The position numbers and the translations under genes were made by a program. From contig CAJWZG010000139.1 of assembly GCA_913049565.1 (NCBI GenBank), positions 1 through 7,528 of the forward strand: DNA of 7,528 nt. The letters are read 5' to 3'. Shown piece after piece: positions 1 to 6,881 of this stretch (position 1 is the stretch's first letter; each line of letters starts with the position of its first letter). The stretch is from an uncultured Gammaproteobacteria bacterium. Its GTDB lineage: Bacteria; Pseudomonadota; Gammaproteobacteria; Pseudomonadales; Azotimanducaceae_A. Below the pieces are notes generated by a model. It searched no databases. It saw only the letters and a program-made list of their open reading frames with translations, and had not been told where the DNA came from.

Positions 1-530
1 CTTGGCAGTCCTGCCGCATCGAGACCCTTAGTCACACAGTTCGCAATGGCTTGATTGGAGTGAAAGGCCTCTGATCCACCGCGTAAAATACAAGCATTGC
101 CCGATTTCAACGACAGACTCGCCGCATCCACGGTGACGTTAGGGCGAGATTCATAAATCATTGCAATGACGCCAAGAGGCACACGCATCTTGCCGATTTG
201 AATTCCGGTGGGGCGGTAGCTGAAATCACTCAACTGCCCTACGGGATCTTTCAAGGCTTCCACCTGCAAAATACCCTCGATCATCTGATCGATGCCTTTG
301 TCGTTAAGCAGCAGCCGGTCGATGAGCGGTTGATCGATGCCGTTTTTTTCGGCTGCGGCCATATCGATAGCGTTGGCTTCGCAAATACTCATGCGCGCCG
401 AATCAACGGCCGAGGCGATTTGCTTCAATGCGTCAGATTTACTCGCCGAACTGGCGCTAGAAATAATGCGTGAAGACTCGCGTGCTTTGCGGCCTACGAC
501 GGCGATGTATGAGGCTATATCTGTAGTCAT
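1..530 (-). CDS. proA: Glutamate-5-semialdehyde dehydrogenase (gamma-glutamyl phosphate reductase), N-terminal part
   Basis: ProA reduces gamma-glutamyl phosphate with NADPH to glutamate-5-semialdehyde, the second step of proline synthesis in the cytosol. The 176 codons present are the N-terminal part of a protein usually near 417 residues. The window edge removes the rest, including the catalytic cysteine. They align along their length with E. coli ProA as I recall it: the DPVGQ motif at 95-99, VPLGVIAMIYESRPNVTVD at 117-135, and LKSGNACILRGG at 141-152, which belongs to the nucleotide-binding fold. The ATG at 530-528 is the only plausible start, because the next in-frame ATG is codon 47. 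An in-frame TTG 12 codons upstream has no ribosome binding site. No Shine-Dalgarno sequence precedes the ATG, and a TATACT box sits 6 bases before it (see promoter entry). proA lies 88 bases downstream of the LON-domain gene on the same strand. The identification is firm; the truncation is only the window edge. Confidence 0.96.
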   Translation of the reverse strand, partial: MTTDIASYIAVVGRKARESSRIISSASSASKSDALKQIASAVDSARMSICEANAIDMAAAEKNGIDQPLIDRLLLNDKGIDQMIEGILQVEALKDPVGQLSDFSYRPTGIQIGKMRVPLGVIAMIYESRPNVTVDAASLSLKSGNACILRGGSEAFHSNQAIANCVTKGLDAAGLP

Positions 531-536
531 GAGCTT

Positions 537-566
537 AGTATAGAGACAATCGTGCGCCGCACCCAA
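537..566 (-). promoter_or_regulatory. Candidate sigma70-type promoter of proA
   Basis: On the minus strand TTGGGT (566-561) is followed after 18 bases by TATACT (542-537), a 5-of-6 match to the -10 consensus. The -35 match is poor beyond TTG. Transcription would be expected to start 6-8 bases after the -10 box, at about 531-529. That is at or beside the proA ATG, so the message would have little or no leader. The call rests on consensus matching only. Confidence 0.4.
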
Positions 567-599
567 CTATCTGCTGCCGTTGAAAATCGCGGTACGTCC

Positions 600-626
600 A
601 AAGAAAAAGCCGAGGGGATTAGCTCG
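600..626 (-). terminator. Weak candidate intrinsic terminator after the LON-domain gene
   Basis: On the minus strand a short stem CGAG/CTCG (626-623 with 614-611, 8-base loop) overlaps the TAA stop of the LON-domain gene. It is followed at once by a T-rich run, TTTTTCTTT (608-600). The stem is only 4-5 bp, so termination would be partial at best. It would separate the LON-domain gene from proA, which has its own candidate promoter. Confidence 0.22.
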
Positions 627-1281
627 ATATCTGCTTAATGATCTCTTGCACCTCGTGTAGTCGCTCCACCGGGTCACCCAATTCCAACAGCCACTGCTTC
701 AGTTCTGGCTCTATGGGCAGTAAATCAGCAAGGCGATGACTGACTGATCGATCCTCGTTTAGGTCTACCTGCGGGTCGAGCTCTTGAACCAAGGGGTGGG
801 CCAACAATTCACGGAGCACACTGACAAGATTTTCATATTCACTCGTTAGAGGCGCCGCTGGTTCATGCTGTCGGCGGACCGAAGCGCGCATCAGCCCGTC
901 GGCCTCGGCACGACATTCAAGCACGGTGAACTTTTCACCACCTTGGGCCACGATGCCGAGTAGGCCATTGTCGGCCTGATTAAAATCTATGATGTGGGCT
1001 TGGGTGCCGACATCAAAAATACTCGCCCCGGTTTGTTGGCCCGTTTCGGCAGTGGCCATGACATCAGATCCTTCCCGAAGCAGAACTACCCCAAAACCCT
1101 GGGACTCGCGCATGCACCAACGAACCATGTCGACATAGCGCGGTTCAAAAATTCGCAATGGCAGCGTGCCACCGGGGAACAGGACTGTCCGCAACGGAAA
1201 AAGGGGAATTTCGAATACATCACATACTGCGTTAACAGCATCAGCAGCGGCGTGTTCATTGCCTTGTCGTTCTTCTTCCAT
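619..1281 (-). CDS. Stand-alone LON substrate-binding (N-terminal) domain protein
   Basis: This 220-residue protein resembles the N-terminal substrate-recognition domain of Lon protease but has neither the AAA+ ATPase nor the Ser-Lys protease domain. The family hallmark is at residues 25-50: IPLFPLRTVLFPGGTLPL followed by RIFEPRY, the first strands of the LON beta barrel. The C-terminal third (about 145-217) is a predicted helical bundle ending in the repeated motif of such proteins (LLELGDPVERL near 198-208). The biochemical role of single-domain LON proteins is not established; protein-binding or adaptor functions are suggested by analogy. The ATG at 1281-1279 has a good ribosome binding site, TAGGA, about 5 bases upstream (1294-1290). 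The first 20 residues before the conserved core are acidic, alanine-rich and probably disordered. It diverges from uppP across 63 bases and lies upstream of proA, possibly cotranscribed with it. Family assignment is firm; function is unknown. Confidence 0.9.
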   Translation of the reverse strand: MEEERQGNEHAAADAVNAVCDVFEIPLFPLRTVLFPGGTLPLRIFEPRYVDMVRWCMRESQGFGVVLLREGSDVMATAETGQQTGASIFDVGTQAHIIDFNQADNGLLGIVAQGGEKFTVLECRAEADGLMRASVRRQHEPAAPLTSEYENLVSVLRELLAHPLVQELDPQVDLNEDRSVSHRLADLLPIEPELKQWLLELGDPVERLHEVQEIIKQISS

Positions 1282-1344
1282 TTTTGGGTTCCTACTGGTG
1301 TTAAGCTCTACGCGTCTTTTGCGGGCAATTCGACAGGACAGAGC

Positions 1345-2175
1345 ATGGATTGGATACAGGTTATTGTCTTGAGCCTAATTCAAGGGTTAACGGAATTCCT
1401 GCCTATTTCGAGTTCCGCTCATCTGGTTCTACCCGCACAGCTGACCGATTGGCCAGATCAAGGACTGGCATTTGACGTAGCCGTGCATTTCGGCACGTTG
1501 ATTGCGGTGATCGCTTACTTTAGACATGACTTGTTGGCGATGCTGACATCAGTGGGCCGTTTCCCTAAGTTAATAGCAGCGGTGGGCTGGTCTGAAACAT
1601 TTGGCCAGACAGCGACGTACGATGCGCATTTGGATCTTGTGTGCAAACTGGCCGTCGCCACTTTACCCGTTGTTATCGTTGGCTTGGCTGGCAAAGATTT
1701 CATTGAAAGCAGTCTGCGAACCCTACCGGTTATCGCAACTACCACGATGCTTTTTGGCGCAGCGCTGTGGATTGCCGATCAACGCGCGGGGACTCGTTCT
1801 ACCGTCACTTGGGCAGATGCCATATGGATCGGCGCAGCCCAAACCCTAGCGCTTATACCTGGCACTTCGCGATCGGGTATTACCATCACGATGGCTTTGT
1901 TGATTGGCCTGAGCAGAGTTGCCGGGGCGAGATTTTCTTTCTTACTCGCTATTCCTACCATCGCCGGCGCTCAGCTTTTACTCACCGTTGACCTCATCAA
2001 GACCGATTCACCCGTCGCTGTCGCGCCGATTGCGGCTGGTGCGCTGGTTGCGTTTATCAGTGCTTATCTCAGCATTCACTTTTTTATACGGTTGCTGGAT
2101 CGATTTGGCATGACACCCTACGTCGTGTACCGGTTGCTACTGGGTGCGGCCTTGTTCTGGATTGTTGCCCAATAA
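1345..2175 (+). CDS. uppP: Undecaprenyl-diphosphate phosphatase (BacA/UppP family)
   Basis: UppP is an inner-membrane enzyme that removes the terminal phosphate from undecaprenyl diphosphate. This regenerates the lipid carrier for peptidoglycan and other surface polymers, and overexpression gives bacitracin resistance. The 276-residue product has the usual family length. It shows both signatures: QGLTEFLPISSSAH at 13-26 (Q13 and E17 of the [E/Q]xxxE motif, and H26) and PGTSRSGIT at 172-180 with the active-site arginine R176. Hydrophobic segments are spread through the chain, as expected for a polytopic membrane protein. The reading frame is open upstream to 994, but that part overlaps the LON-domain gene on the other strand. 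The ATG at 1345 is preferred: it has AGGA at 1335-1338, 6 bases upstream, and gives the normal N-terminus. The gene converges with ssb, with 12 bases between stop codons. No convincing promoter was seen in the 63-base spacer. Identity is firm. Confidence 0.96.
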   Translation: MDWIQVIVLSLIQGLTEFLPISSSAHLVLPAQLTDWPDQGLAFDVAVHFGTLIAVIAYFRHDLLAMLTSVGRFPKLIAAVGWSETFGQTATYDAHLDLVCKLAVATLPVVIVGLAGKDFIESSLRTLPVIATTTMLFGAALWIADQRAGTRSTVTWADAIWIGAAQTLALIPGTSRSGITITMALLIGLSRVAGARFSFLLAIPTIAGAQLLLTVDLIKTDSPVAVAPIAAGALVAFISAYLSIHFFIRLLDRFGMTPYVVYRLLLGAALFWIVAQ

Positions 2176-2177
2176 GA

Positions 2178-2187
2178 TCGGTACCGA
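2178..2187. repeat. Perfect 10-base palindrome between the uppP and ssb stops
   Basis: TCGGTACCGA fills 10 of the 12 bases between the convergent uppP and ssb stop codons. As RNA it could form only a 3-bp stem with a 4-base loop, too weak for a terminator on its own, and no T-run follows on either strand. It may be a protein-binding palindrome or chance. Confidence 0.35.
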
Positions 2188-2694
2188 CTAAAATGGAATA
2201 TCGTCCTCAAAATCGTCGTCTGAAAGGCTCGGAGCTCCCCCGGCTCCTGCATTAGCTCGGGCCCCTGTATTCTGTTGCGGTGCGTCGAAGCCACTCGGCG
2301 GGCTGGCAAAACCTTCGTTCGGCGCGGATTGACCGCCAAATCCGCCATCGCCCATACTGCCGCGGCTGTCTAGCATCTGCAGATCACGAGCGTTAATTTC
2401 TGTTCGGTACTTTTTCTCACCGTTAGCCTCCCAACTGGAAGTACGCAAGCTGCCTTCAATATAGACTTTTGAGCCCTTGCGAAGATATTCACCTGCGATC
2501 TCTGCCAGACGAGCAAAACAAACCACGTTGTGCCATTCGGTTCGCTCTTGTTGCTCCCCGCTGGTTCGATCTTTCCAGCTCTCAGAGGTGGCGATGCTGA
2601 AGCGAGTTACTGCGCTACCGTTTTGCGCATAGCGGGTTTCTGGGTCACGCCCCAAATTGCCAATCAGCATGACTTTGTTAATGCCTCTTGCCAT
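2188..2694 (-). CDS. ssb: Single-stranded DNA-binding protein SSB
   Basis: SSB coats single-stranded DNA as a tetramer during replication, recombination and repair, and recruits partner proteins through its acidic C-terminal tip. The 168-residue product has the OB fold at about 1-112. It carries the four DNA-stacking aromatics W40, W54, F60 and W88, and the ESW, TEWHNVV and YIEGSLRT motifs. A Gly/Ala/Pro/Gln-rich flexible linker spans about 113-158. The canonical tip [10 protein letters not shown] closes the chain. The frame is open further upstream (ATG at 2754), but the ATG at 2694-2692 gives the usual MARGINKV start and has GGAG at 2704-2701, 6 bases upstream. The stop is TAG at 2190-2188. 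ssb diverges from uvrA, as in E. coli and many gammaproteobacteria. No key residue is missing. Confidence 0.98.
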   Translation of the reverse strand: MARGINKVMLIGNLGRDPETRYAQNGSAVTRFSIATSESWKDRTSGEQQERTEWHNVVCFARLAEIAGEYLRKGSKVYIEGSLRTSSWEANGEKKYRTEINARDLQMLDSRGSMGDGGFGGQSAPNEGFASPPSGFDAPQQNTGARANAGAGGAPSLSDDDFEDDIPF

Positions 2695-2725
2695 TCCTAT
2701 CTCCGAAAAATATGGTCGAGCTATT

Positions 2726-2754
2726 AGTGTAGTGCAAAGCCAGAATCCACCCAA
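2726..2754 (-). promoter_or_regulatory. Candidate promoter of ssb
   Basis: On the minus strand TTGGGT (2754-2749) is followed after exactly 17 bases by TACACT (2731-2726), a 4-of-6 match to the -10 consensus. The expected start near 2720 would leave a leader of about 25 bases including the ssb ribosome binding site. An AAGTG-CC-CACTT inverted repeat lies just upstream of the -35 box. A second AT-rich box at about 2707-2713 is too close to the ribosome binding site to serve as a -10. Confidence 0.4.
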
Positions 2755-2760
2755 TCGGAA

Positions 2761-2772
2761 AAGTGCCCACTT
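2761..2772. repeat. Inverted repeat AAGTG-CC-CACTT in the ssb-uvrA spacer
   Basis: Two perfect 5-base arms (2761-2765 and 2768-2772) flank a 2-base centre, 6 bases upstream of the candidate ssb -35 box. The right arm is part of the 8-mer CCACTTGT (2767-2774), which recurs exactly at 2796-2803. The position suits an operator, but no known regulator consensus was recognised. Confidence 0.4.
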
Positions 2773-2795
2773 GTCTTAAAGTATTTGGCGAACTA

Positions 2796-2819
2796 CCACT
2801 TGTGTCTGGCTTACAGTGG
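2796..2819. promoter_or_regulatory. Imperfect palindrome with a LexA-like half-site, upstream of uvrA
   Basis: CCACTTGT (2796-2803) faces ACAGTGG (2813-2819), whose reverse complement is CCACTGT. The arms match except for one extra T in the left arm. The right arm contains ACAGT, half of the enterobacterial LexA box CTGT-N8-ACAG. The left arm is TTGT, spaced 9 bases rather than 8, so this is not a consensus LexA box. It ends 10 bases upstream of the candidate uvrA -35 box. In E. coli a LexA site in this spacer serves the ssb and uvrA genes; a degenerate or lineage-specific equivalent here is an inference. Confidence 0.3.
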
Positions 2820-2826
2820 GTGCGCT

Positions 2827-2843
2827 TGCTTGCTGCGTAAGCA
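2827..2843. repeat. Inverted repeat over the candidate uvrA -35 region
   Basis: The 17 bases TGCTTGC-TGC-GTAAGCA form a 7-bp stem with one G-T pair and a 3-base loop. They cover the candidate uvrA -35 box at 2830-2835, where a bound protein would block RNA polymerase. It could equally be chance in a short spacer. Confidence 0.3.
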
Positions 2844-2858
2844 CGTTAGCGCTATGTT
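2830..2858 (+). promoter_or_regulatory. Candidate promoter of uvrA
   Basis: TTGCTG (2830-2835) is followed after exactly 17 bases by TATGTT (2853-2858), a 4-of-6 match to the -10 consensus. A start near 2865 would give a leader of about 25 bases before the TTG start codon. No better pair was seen in the spacer. Confidence 0.4.
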
Positions 2859-2889
2859 GATTCTCTTCAACTGCTAGAGAATTTAGGCC

Positions 2890-5715
2890 TTGGATACGAT
2901 CGCTGTCCGTGGTGCACGCACGCACAACCTCAAAAATATTGATCTCGATATTCCCAGAGACAAACTGGTTATCATCACCGGCCTGTCTGGCTCGGGAAAG
3001 TCGTCGTTAGCGTTTGATACGCTGTACGCGGAGGGTCAGCGGCGTTACGTTGAATCACTATCAGCCTACGCTAGGCAATTTCTGTCCATGATGGAAAAGC
3101 CTGATGTGGATTTAATCGAAGGCCTGTCACCAGCGATTTCCATTGAGCAGAAATCTACCTCGCATAACCCTCGCTCGACCGTGGGCACCATTACCGAGAT
3201 CTACGACTACCTACGCCTGCTTTTTGCCAGAGTCGGCGAACCTCGTTGCCCTACCCACGATTTGCCGCTGGACGCGCAGACCGTGAGTCAAATGGTAGAT
3301 CAGGTGATCCAAAACATGCCCGATCAGCGAATTATGGTTTTGGCGCCTGTTGTTAGCGAGCGTAAAGGTGAACACTTACATGTCTTCCAAGAGCTGATTA
3401 GCAACGGTTTTGTGCGCGCCCGCATCAACGGTTTGGTGGTTGATCTTGACGACGCTCCGGCACTCGATAAGAACAAAAAACACTCGATCGAAGCCGTCGT
3501 TGACCGAGTTCGTGTGAAAGAAGACATCGCACAACGATTAGCAGAGAGCTTCGAAACTGCACTAAATTTGTCAGATGGTGTAGCGCAAGTCATCGATATG
3601 GACGATGGCGAACTACCTGCCGCAATCTTTTCAGCGAAATTCGCCTGCCCAACTTGTGGCTACTCAATTGCCGAGTTGGAACCGAGGATGTTCTCTTTCA
3701 ACAATCCTGCAGGGGCTTGCACCGTGTGCGACGGGTTGGGAGTCACTCAGTTTTTCGATCCGGATCTCGTCGTCACCGATGACGAGCTCACACTTGCAGA
3801 AGGGGCCATCCGGGGCTGGGACCGCAGAAACGTCTACTATTTTCATATGCTCAGCTCCTTGGCCGACCACTTCGGATTTGACGTCGAAGTGCCTTTCAAG
3901 AAGCTCAGCAAAAAACACCGCGACTGCATTCTTGAAGGAAGCGGACGCCAGCGTATCGACTTCAGCTACGTCAATGATCGCGGTGACGTTATCAAACGCA
4001 CCCACCGCTTCGAGGGCGTGCTACCCAATATGGCCCGCCGTTTCCGTGAAACCGAATCATCAATGGTGAGAGAAAACCTGCAAAAATTTATGCGCGTTAC
4101 TCACTGCCCAAGCTGCTCAGGTACACGCCTTCGCGAGGAGTCGCGACATGTCTTTATCGGCACATCGAACCTTCCTGATATCACTGAACAATCTATTGCA
4201 GCTACGTTAGATCACTTCAATGGACTAAAGCTCAATGGTCAGCGGGCAACCATTGCTGAAAAAATACTGAAAGAAATACAGGCTAGGCTTCAGTTTTTAG
4301 TCGACGTTGGCCTGAACTACCTCACTTTGAATCGCAGCGCAGAAACCCTTTCAGGCGGCGAAGCTCAACGAATTCGTCTAGCTAGCCAGATCGGGGCGGG
4401 GTTAGTTGGGGTTATGTATATTTTGGACGAACCGTCTATTGGGCTGCACCAACGCGATAACGAACGCTTGCTGAAGACCCTCGAGCATCTCAAAAATTTG
4501 GGGAATACGGTGGTGGTCGTTGAGCATGACGAGGAGGCCATGCGCAAAGCGGACTATCTGATTGATATTGGCCCTGGTGCCGGGGTGCATGGCGGCAACG
4601 TGGTCGCCGCAGGGAGTTACAACGACATTCTGCGAAACAAGCAGTCTATTACGGGCCAATACTTAAGCGGTCGCAAACAAATTGCTGTCCCCGAAAAGCG
4701 CCACGCCCCGCGGCCGGAGAAGATGCTGAATCTGACTGGCGCCAGTGGCAATAACCTCGAAAACGTGTCATTGAGCATCCCCTGTGGACTCCTAACCTGT
4801 GTTACCGGCGTATCTGGCTCGGGCAAATCGACCCTGATCAACCATACCCTGTACCCAATTGCTGCCACCGCGCTCAACAAGGCGACTACCCTTAAACCCA
4901 GGCCATACGACACCGTTGAAGGTCTGAACCATTTGGATAAAGTTGTGGATATCGATCAGAGCCCGATCGGAAGAACACCGCGCTCAAATCCAGCTACCTA
5001 TACTGGCTTGTTCACGCCCATTCGCGAATTGTTTGCACAGGTGCCCGAGGCAAGGGCGCGGGGCTATAAACCCGGACGCTTTAGTTTCAACGTAAAAGGC
5101 GGTCGCTGTGAGGCTTGTCAGGGCGACGGGTTGATTAAGGTAGAGATGCACTTCCTGCCGGATATTTATGTGCCTTGCGATACCTGTGTGGGAAAGCGGT
5201 ACAACCGAGAAACCTTGGATATTCGCTTCAAAGGTAAGAATATCAACGAGGTATTAGATATGACCGTTGAGGACGCTGCGGAGTTCTTCGAGGCAGTTCC
5301 TATGTTGGCGCGCAAACTCGAAACACTCAAAGACGTTGGCCTTTCCTATATACGGCTTGGCCAATCAGCAACCACGCTGTCAGGTGGGGAGGCGCAACGC
5401 ATCAAGCTTTCGCGGGAGTTATCCAAGAGGGATACAGGAAGCACTCTCTACATTCTCGACGAGCCCACAACTGGCCTCCACTTTCATGACATCGCCCAGC
5501 TAATGACGGTGCTGCAACGCCTGCGTGACGACGGCAATACGATTGTGGTGATTGAGCACAACTTAGATGTCATCAAAACAGCAGATTGGATAGTCGATTT
5601 AGGACCAGAAGGAGGTTCAGGGGGTGGAGAAATCATTGCTACTGGTACGCCCGAGCAAGTCGCCAAGATCAAAAAATCTCACACAGGTCGCTTCTTGAAA
5701 GAGGTACTCGCCTAA
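2890..5715 (+). CDS. uvrA: Excinuclease ABC subunit A (UvrA)
   Basis: UvrA is the damage-sensing ATPase of nucleotide excision repair. As a dimer it finds bulky lesions and loads UvrB. The 941-residue product is collinear with E. coli UvrA (940). Walker A I is GLSGSGKSS at 31-39 (K37). The UvrB-binding region lies at about 130-245. Zinc module 1 uses C253, C256, C277 and C280. The first ABC signature is LSGGEAQR from 487, with Walker B LDEP at 512-515. Walker A II is GVSGSGKST at 640-648 (K646). Zinc module 2 uses C740, C743, C763 and C766. The second signature starts at 830, with Walker B DEP at 857-859. The start is TTG: an in-frame TAG at 2884-2886 excludes anything further upstream, and TTG gives [14 protein letters not shown], matching the family N-terminus. 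The ribosome binding site is weak (GAGA at 2877-2880). It diverges from ssb and converges with the aminotransferase gene. No defect is visible. Confidence 0.99.
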   Translation: MDTIAVRGARTHNLKNIDLDIPRDKLVIITGLSGSGKSSLAFDTLYAEGQRRYVESLSAYARQFLSMMEKPDVDLIEGLSPAISIEQKSTSHNPRSTVGTITEIYDYLRLLFARVGEPRCPTHDLPLDAQTVSQMVDQVIQNMPDQRIMVLAPVVSERKGEHLHVFQELISNGFVRARINGLVVDLDDAPALDKNKKHSIEAVVDRVRVKEDIAQRLAESFETALNLSDGVAQVIDMDDGELPAAIFSAKFACPTCGYSIAELEPRMFSFNNPAGACTVCDGLGVTQFFDPDLVVTDDELTLAEGAIRGWDRRNVYYFHMLSSLADHFGFDVEVPFKKLSKKHRDCILEGSGRQRIDFSYVNDRGDVIKRTHRFEGVLPNMARRFRETESSMVRENLQKFMRVTHCPSCSGTRLREESRHVFIGTSNLPDITEQSIAATLDHFNGLKLNGQRATIAEKILKEIQARLQFLVDVGLNYLTLNRSAETLSGGEAQRIRLASQIGAGLVGVMYILDEPSIGLHQRDNERLLKTLEHLKNLGNTVVVVEHDEEAMRKADYLIDIGPGAGVHGGNVVAAGSYNDILRNKQSITGQYLSGRKQIAVPEKRHAPRPEKMLNLTGASGNNLENVSLSIPCGLLTCVTGVSGSGKSTLINHTLYPIAATALNKATTLKPRPYDTVEGLNHLDKVVDIDQSPIGRTPRSNPATYTGLFTPIRELFAQVPEARARGYKPGRFSFNVKGGRCEACQGDGLIKVEMHFLPDIYVPCDTCVGKRYNRETLDIRFKGKNINEVLDMTVEDAAEFFEAVPMLARKLETLKDVGLSYIRLGQSATTLSGGEAQRIKLSRELSKRDTGSTLYILDEPTTGLHFHDIAQLMTVLQRLRDDGNTIVVIEHNLDVIKTADWIVDLGPEGGSGGGEIIATGTPEQVAKIKKSHTGRFLKEVLA

Positions 5716-5725
5716 TGCGAGTACC
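5703..5725. terminator. Hairpin straddling the uvrA stop, candidate bidirectional terminator
   Basis: GGTACTCGC (5703-5711) and GCGAGTACC (5717-5725) are perfect 9-base arms around a 5-base loop, CTAAT, that contains most of the uvrA TAA stop (5713-5715). The stem lies between two convergent genes and would form in both transcripts. It starts 25 bases past the aminotransferase stop on the minus strand. No T-run follows on the plus strand, and only a short TCTTTC on the minus strand. It is therefore not a classical intrinsic terminator; it may instead block 3' exonucleases or limit convergent transcription. Confidence 0.5.
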
Positions 5726-5750
5726 CAACCGTGCACTTCGTTGAGGAGAT

Positions 5751-6878
5751 TCAGGTGTTAGATAGACAAGCGCGTAAAGCACTTGTACACAGCTGCACAT
5801 TCTCTTGTCTGGCCGAGTAGCCCATCAGCCCGATACGCCAGACTTTACCTGCAAAGGCGCCGAGTCCTGCACCGATCTCTAAGTTGTATTCCTGTAGCAA
5901 CTGCTTGCGAACCGCCGCTTCGTCAACACCCTCGGGTACTTTAACGAGGTTCAGCTGAGGCAGCCGATAGGCGGCATCAACAACAAATTCCAGGCCAAGA
6001 CTGCTGAGTCTTTCGTAAAGAGCTTTGTGCATGATTCGATGCTTTTCCCAGGATTGCTCTAGGCCCTCTTCCTTTACCATGAGCAAGGCTTCATGAAGAC
6101 CATACATAGCATTGACTGGTGCGGTATGGTGATAGGTTCGACCGCCACCTTGTCCGTCTTGCCAATATGCCATCAGCAAGGAGAGATCCAAAAACCAGCT
6201 CTGCACTGGTGTATTCCGCGATCTGACGCGATCTGCTGCTGCCTGGCTGAAGGTGATGAGGCTGATGCCAGGAGGTGCGGACAAACACTTTTGCGTGCCC
6301 GAATAAGCTACATCGGCTTGCCACTCGTCAACGTTCAGTTCAACCCCCGCCAAGCCCGTAACCGAATCCACAATGGTCAAACATCCATGCTCTTTCGCTA
6401 GAGCACAAAGAGTTTTCACGTCACTACAAACACCGGTGGATGTTTCAGCGTGAACAAAACCAACAATTTTGGCGTCAGGGTTTTCAATTAAAGCAGTACG
6501 AAGCTTTTCAGGATCGACTTGGGTTCCCCATTGATCCTCGATAGTCACCAATTCCCCGCCCATGCGCCGGACATTTTCTGCCATACGCATACCAAATACA
6601 CCATTGATGCAGACGATTGCTTTATCACCTGGCTCTAGCAAGTTGGCGAAGGAGGCTTCCATTGCCGCAGAACCCGGCGCTGATAAAGGTAGGGTGAGAG
6701 CATTAGAAGTGCGGAAGGTATACCGCATAAGCTCTTTGATTTCTTCCATCAACCCAACGAATTCTGGGTCGAGGTGGCCAATCGTCGCCTTCCCCATGGA
6801 TCCCAGCACGCGAGGGTGAACATCCGATGGCCCTGGGCCCATTAAGGTACGAGGCGTAGGATGAAAGCTTGTATTCAT
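5751..6878 (-). CDS. Class V PLP aminotransferase, alanine/serine-glyoxylate aminotransferase type
   Basis: This 375-residue protein belongs to the fold-type I, class V aminotransferases related to human AGT1 and bacterial serine-glyoxylate aminotransferases. They move an amino group from alanine or serine to glyoxylate or pyruvate using pyridoxal phosphate. Motifs visible: GPGPSDVHPRV at 14-24, PGSAAMEA at 68-75 (cofactor phosphate loop), HAETSTG at 143-149, DSVTG at 171-175 with D171 binding the pyridine nitrogen, SGTQK at 193-197 with K197 as the Schiff-base lysine, and APPG at 201-204. R348 in VWRIG is the expected carboxylate-binding arginine. Which amino donor is preferred cannot be read from the sequence. 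The ATG at 6878-6876 is 3 bases after the rplQ stop, with only a weak purine-rich stretch upstream, suggesting translational coupling. The later ATG at codon 13 would cut into the conserved N-terminus. The stop is TGA at 5753-5751. Confidence 0.93.
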   Translation of the reverse strand: MNTSFHPTPRTLMGPGPSDVHPRVLGSMGKATIGHLDPEFVGLMEEIKELMRYTFRTSNALTLPLSAPGSAAMEASFANLLEPGDKAIVCINGVFGMRMAENVRRMGGELVTIEDQWGTQVDPEKLRTALIENPDAKIVGFVHAETSTGVCSDVKTLCALAKEHGCLTIVDSVTGLAGVELNVDEWQADVAYSGTQKCLSAPPGISLITFSQAAADRVRSRNTPVQSWFLDLSLLMAYWQDGQGGGRTYHHTAPVNAMYGLHEALLMVKEEGLEQSWEKHRIMHKALYERLSSLGLEFVVDAAYRLPQLNLVKVPEGVDEAAVRKQLLQEYNLEIGAGLGAFAGKVWRIGLMGYSARQENVQLCTSALRACLSNT

Positions 6879-6881
6879 TTT

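Noticed and set aside
198..543. Two overlapping plus-strand open frames of 91 and 68 codons
   Set aside because: They are shadows antisense to proA, whose protein matches its family throughout.
994..1344. Open frame upstream of uppP that would add 117 residues to its N-terminus
   Set aside because: It is antisense to the LON-domain gene, has no family similarity, and the ATG at 1345 has a good ribosome binding site and the standard UppP N-terminus.
1282..1344. Promoters for uppP (TTGGGT at 1284) and the LON-domain gene (minus-strand TTGCCC)
   Set aside because: Their -10 partners match only 3 of 6 bases, and the LON-side one would leave no leader for the ribosome binding site.
2695..2754. 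In-frame extension of ssb by 20 residues
   Set aside because: The ATG at 2694 has GGAG at proper spacing and gives the conserved SSB start; the extension also overlaps the candidate promoter.
2799..2816. Canonical LexA box
   Set aside because: The left half is TTGT rather than CTGT and the spacing is 9 rather than 8, so it is reported only as a degenerate candidate.
3605..4069. 154-codon open frame inside uvrA on the same strand, and a 113-codon one at 3664-4005 on the other strand
   Set aside because: Both lie in alternative frames of strongly conserved UvrA sequence and show no recognisable protein features.
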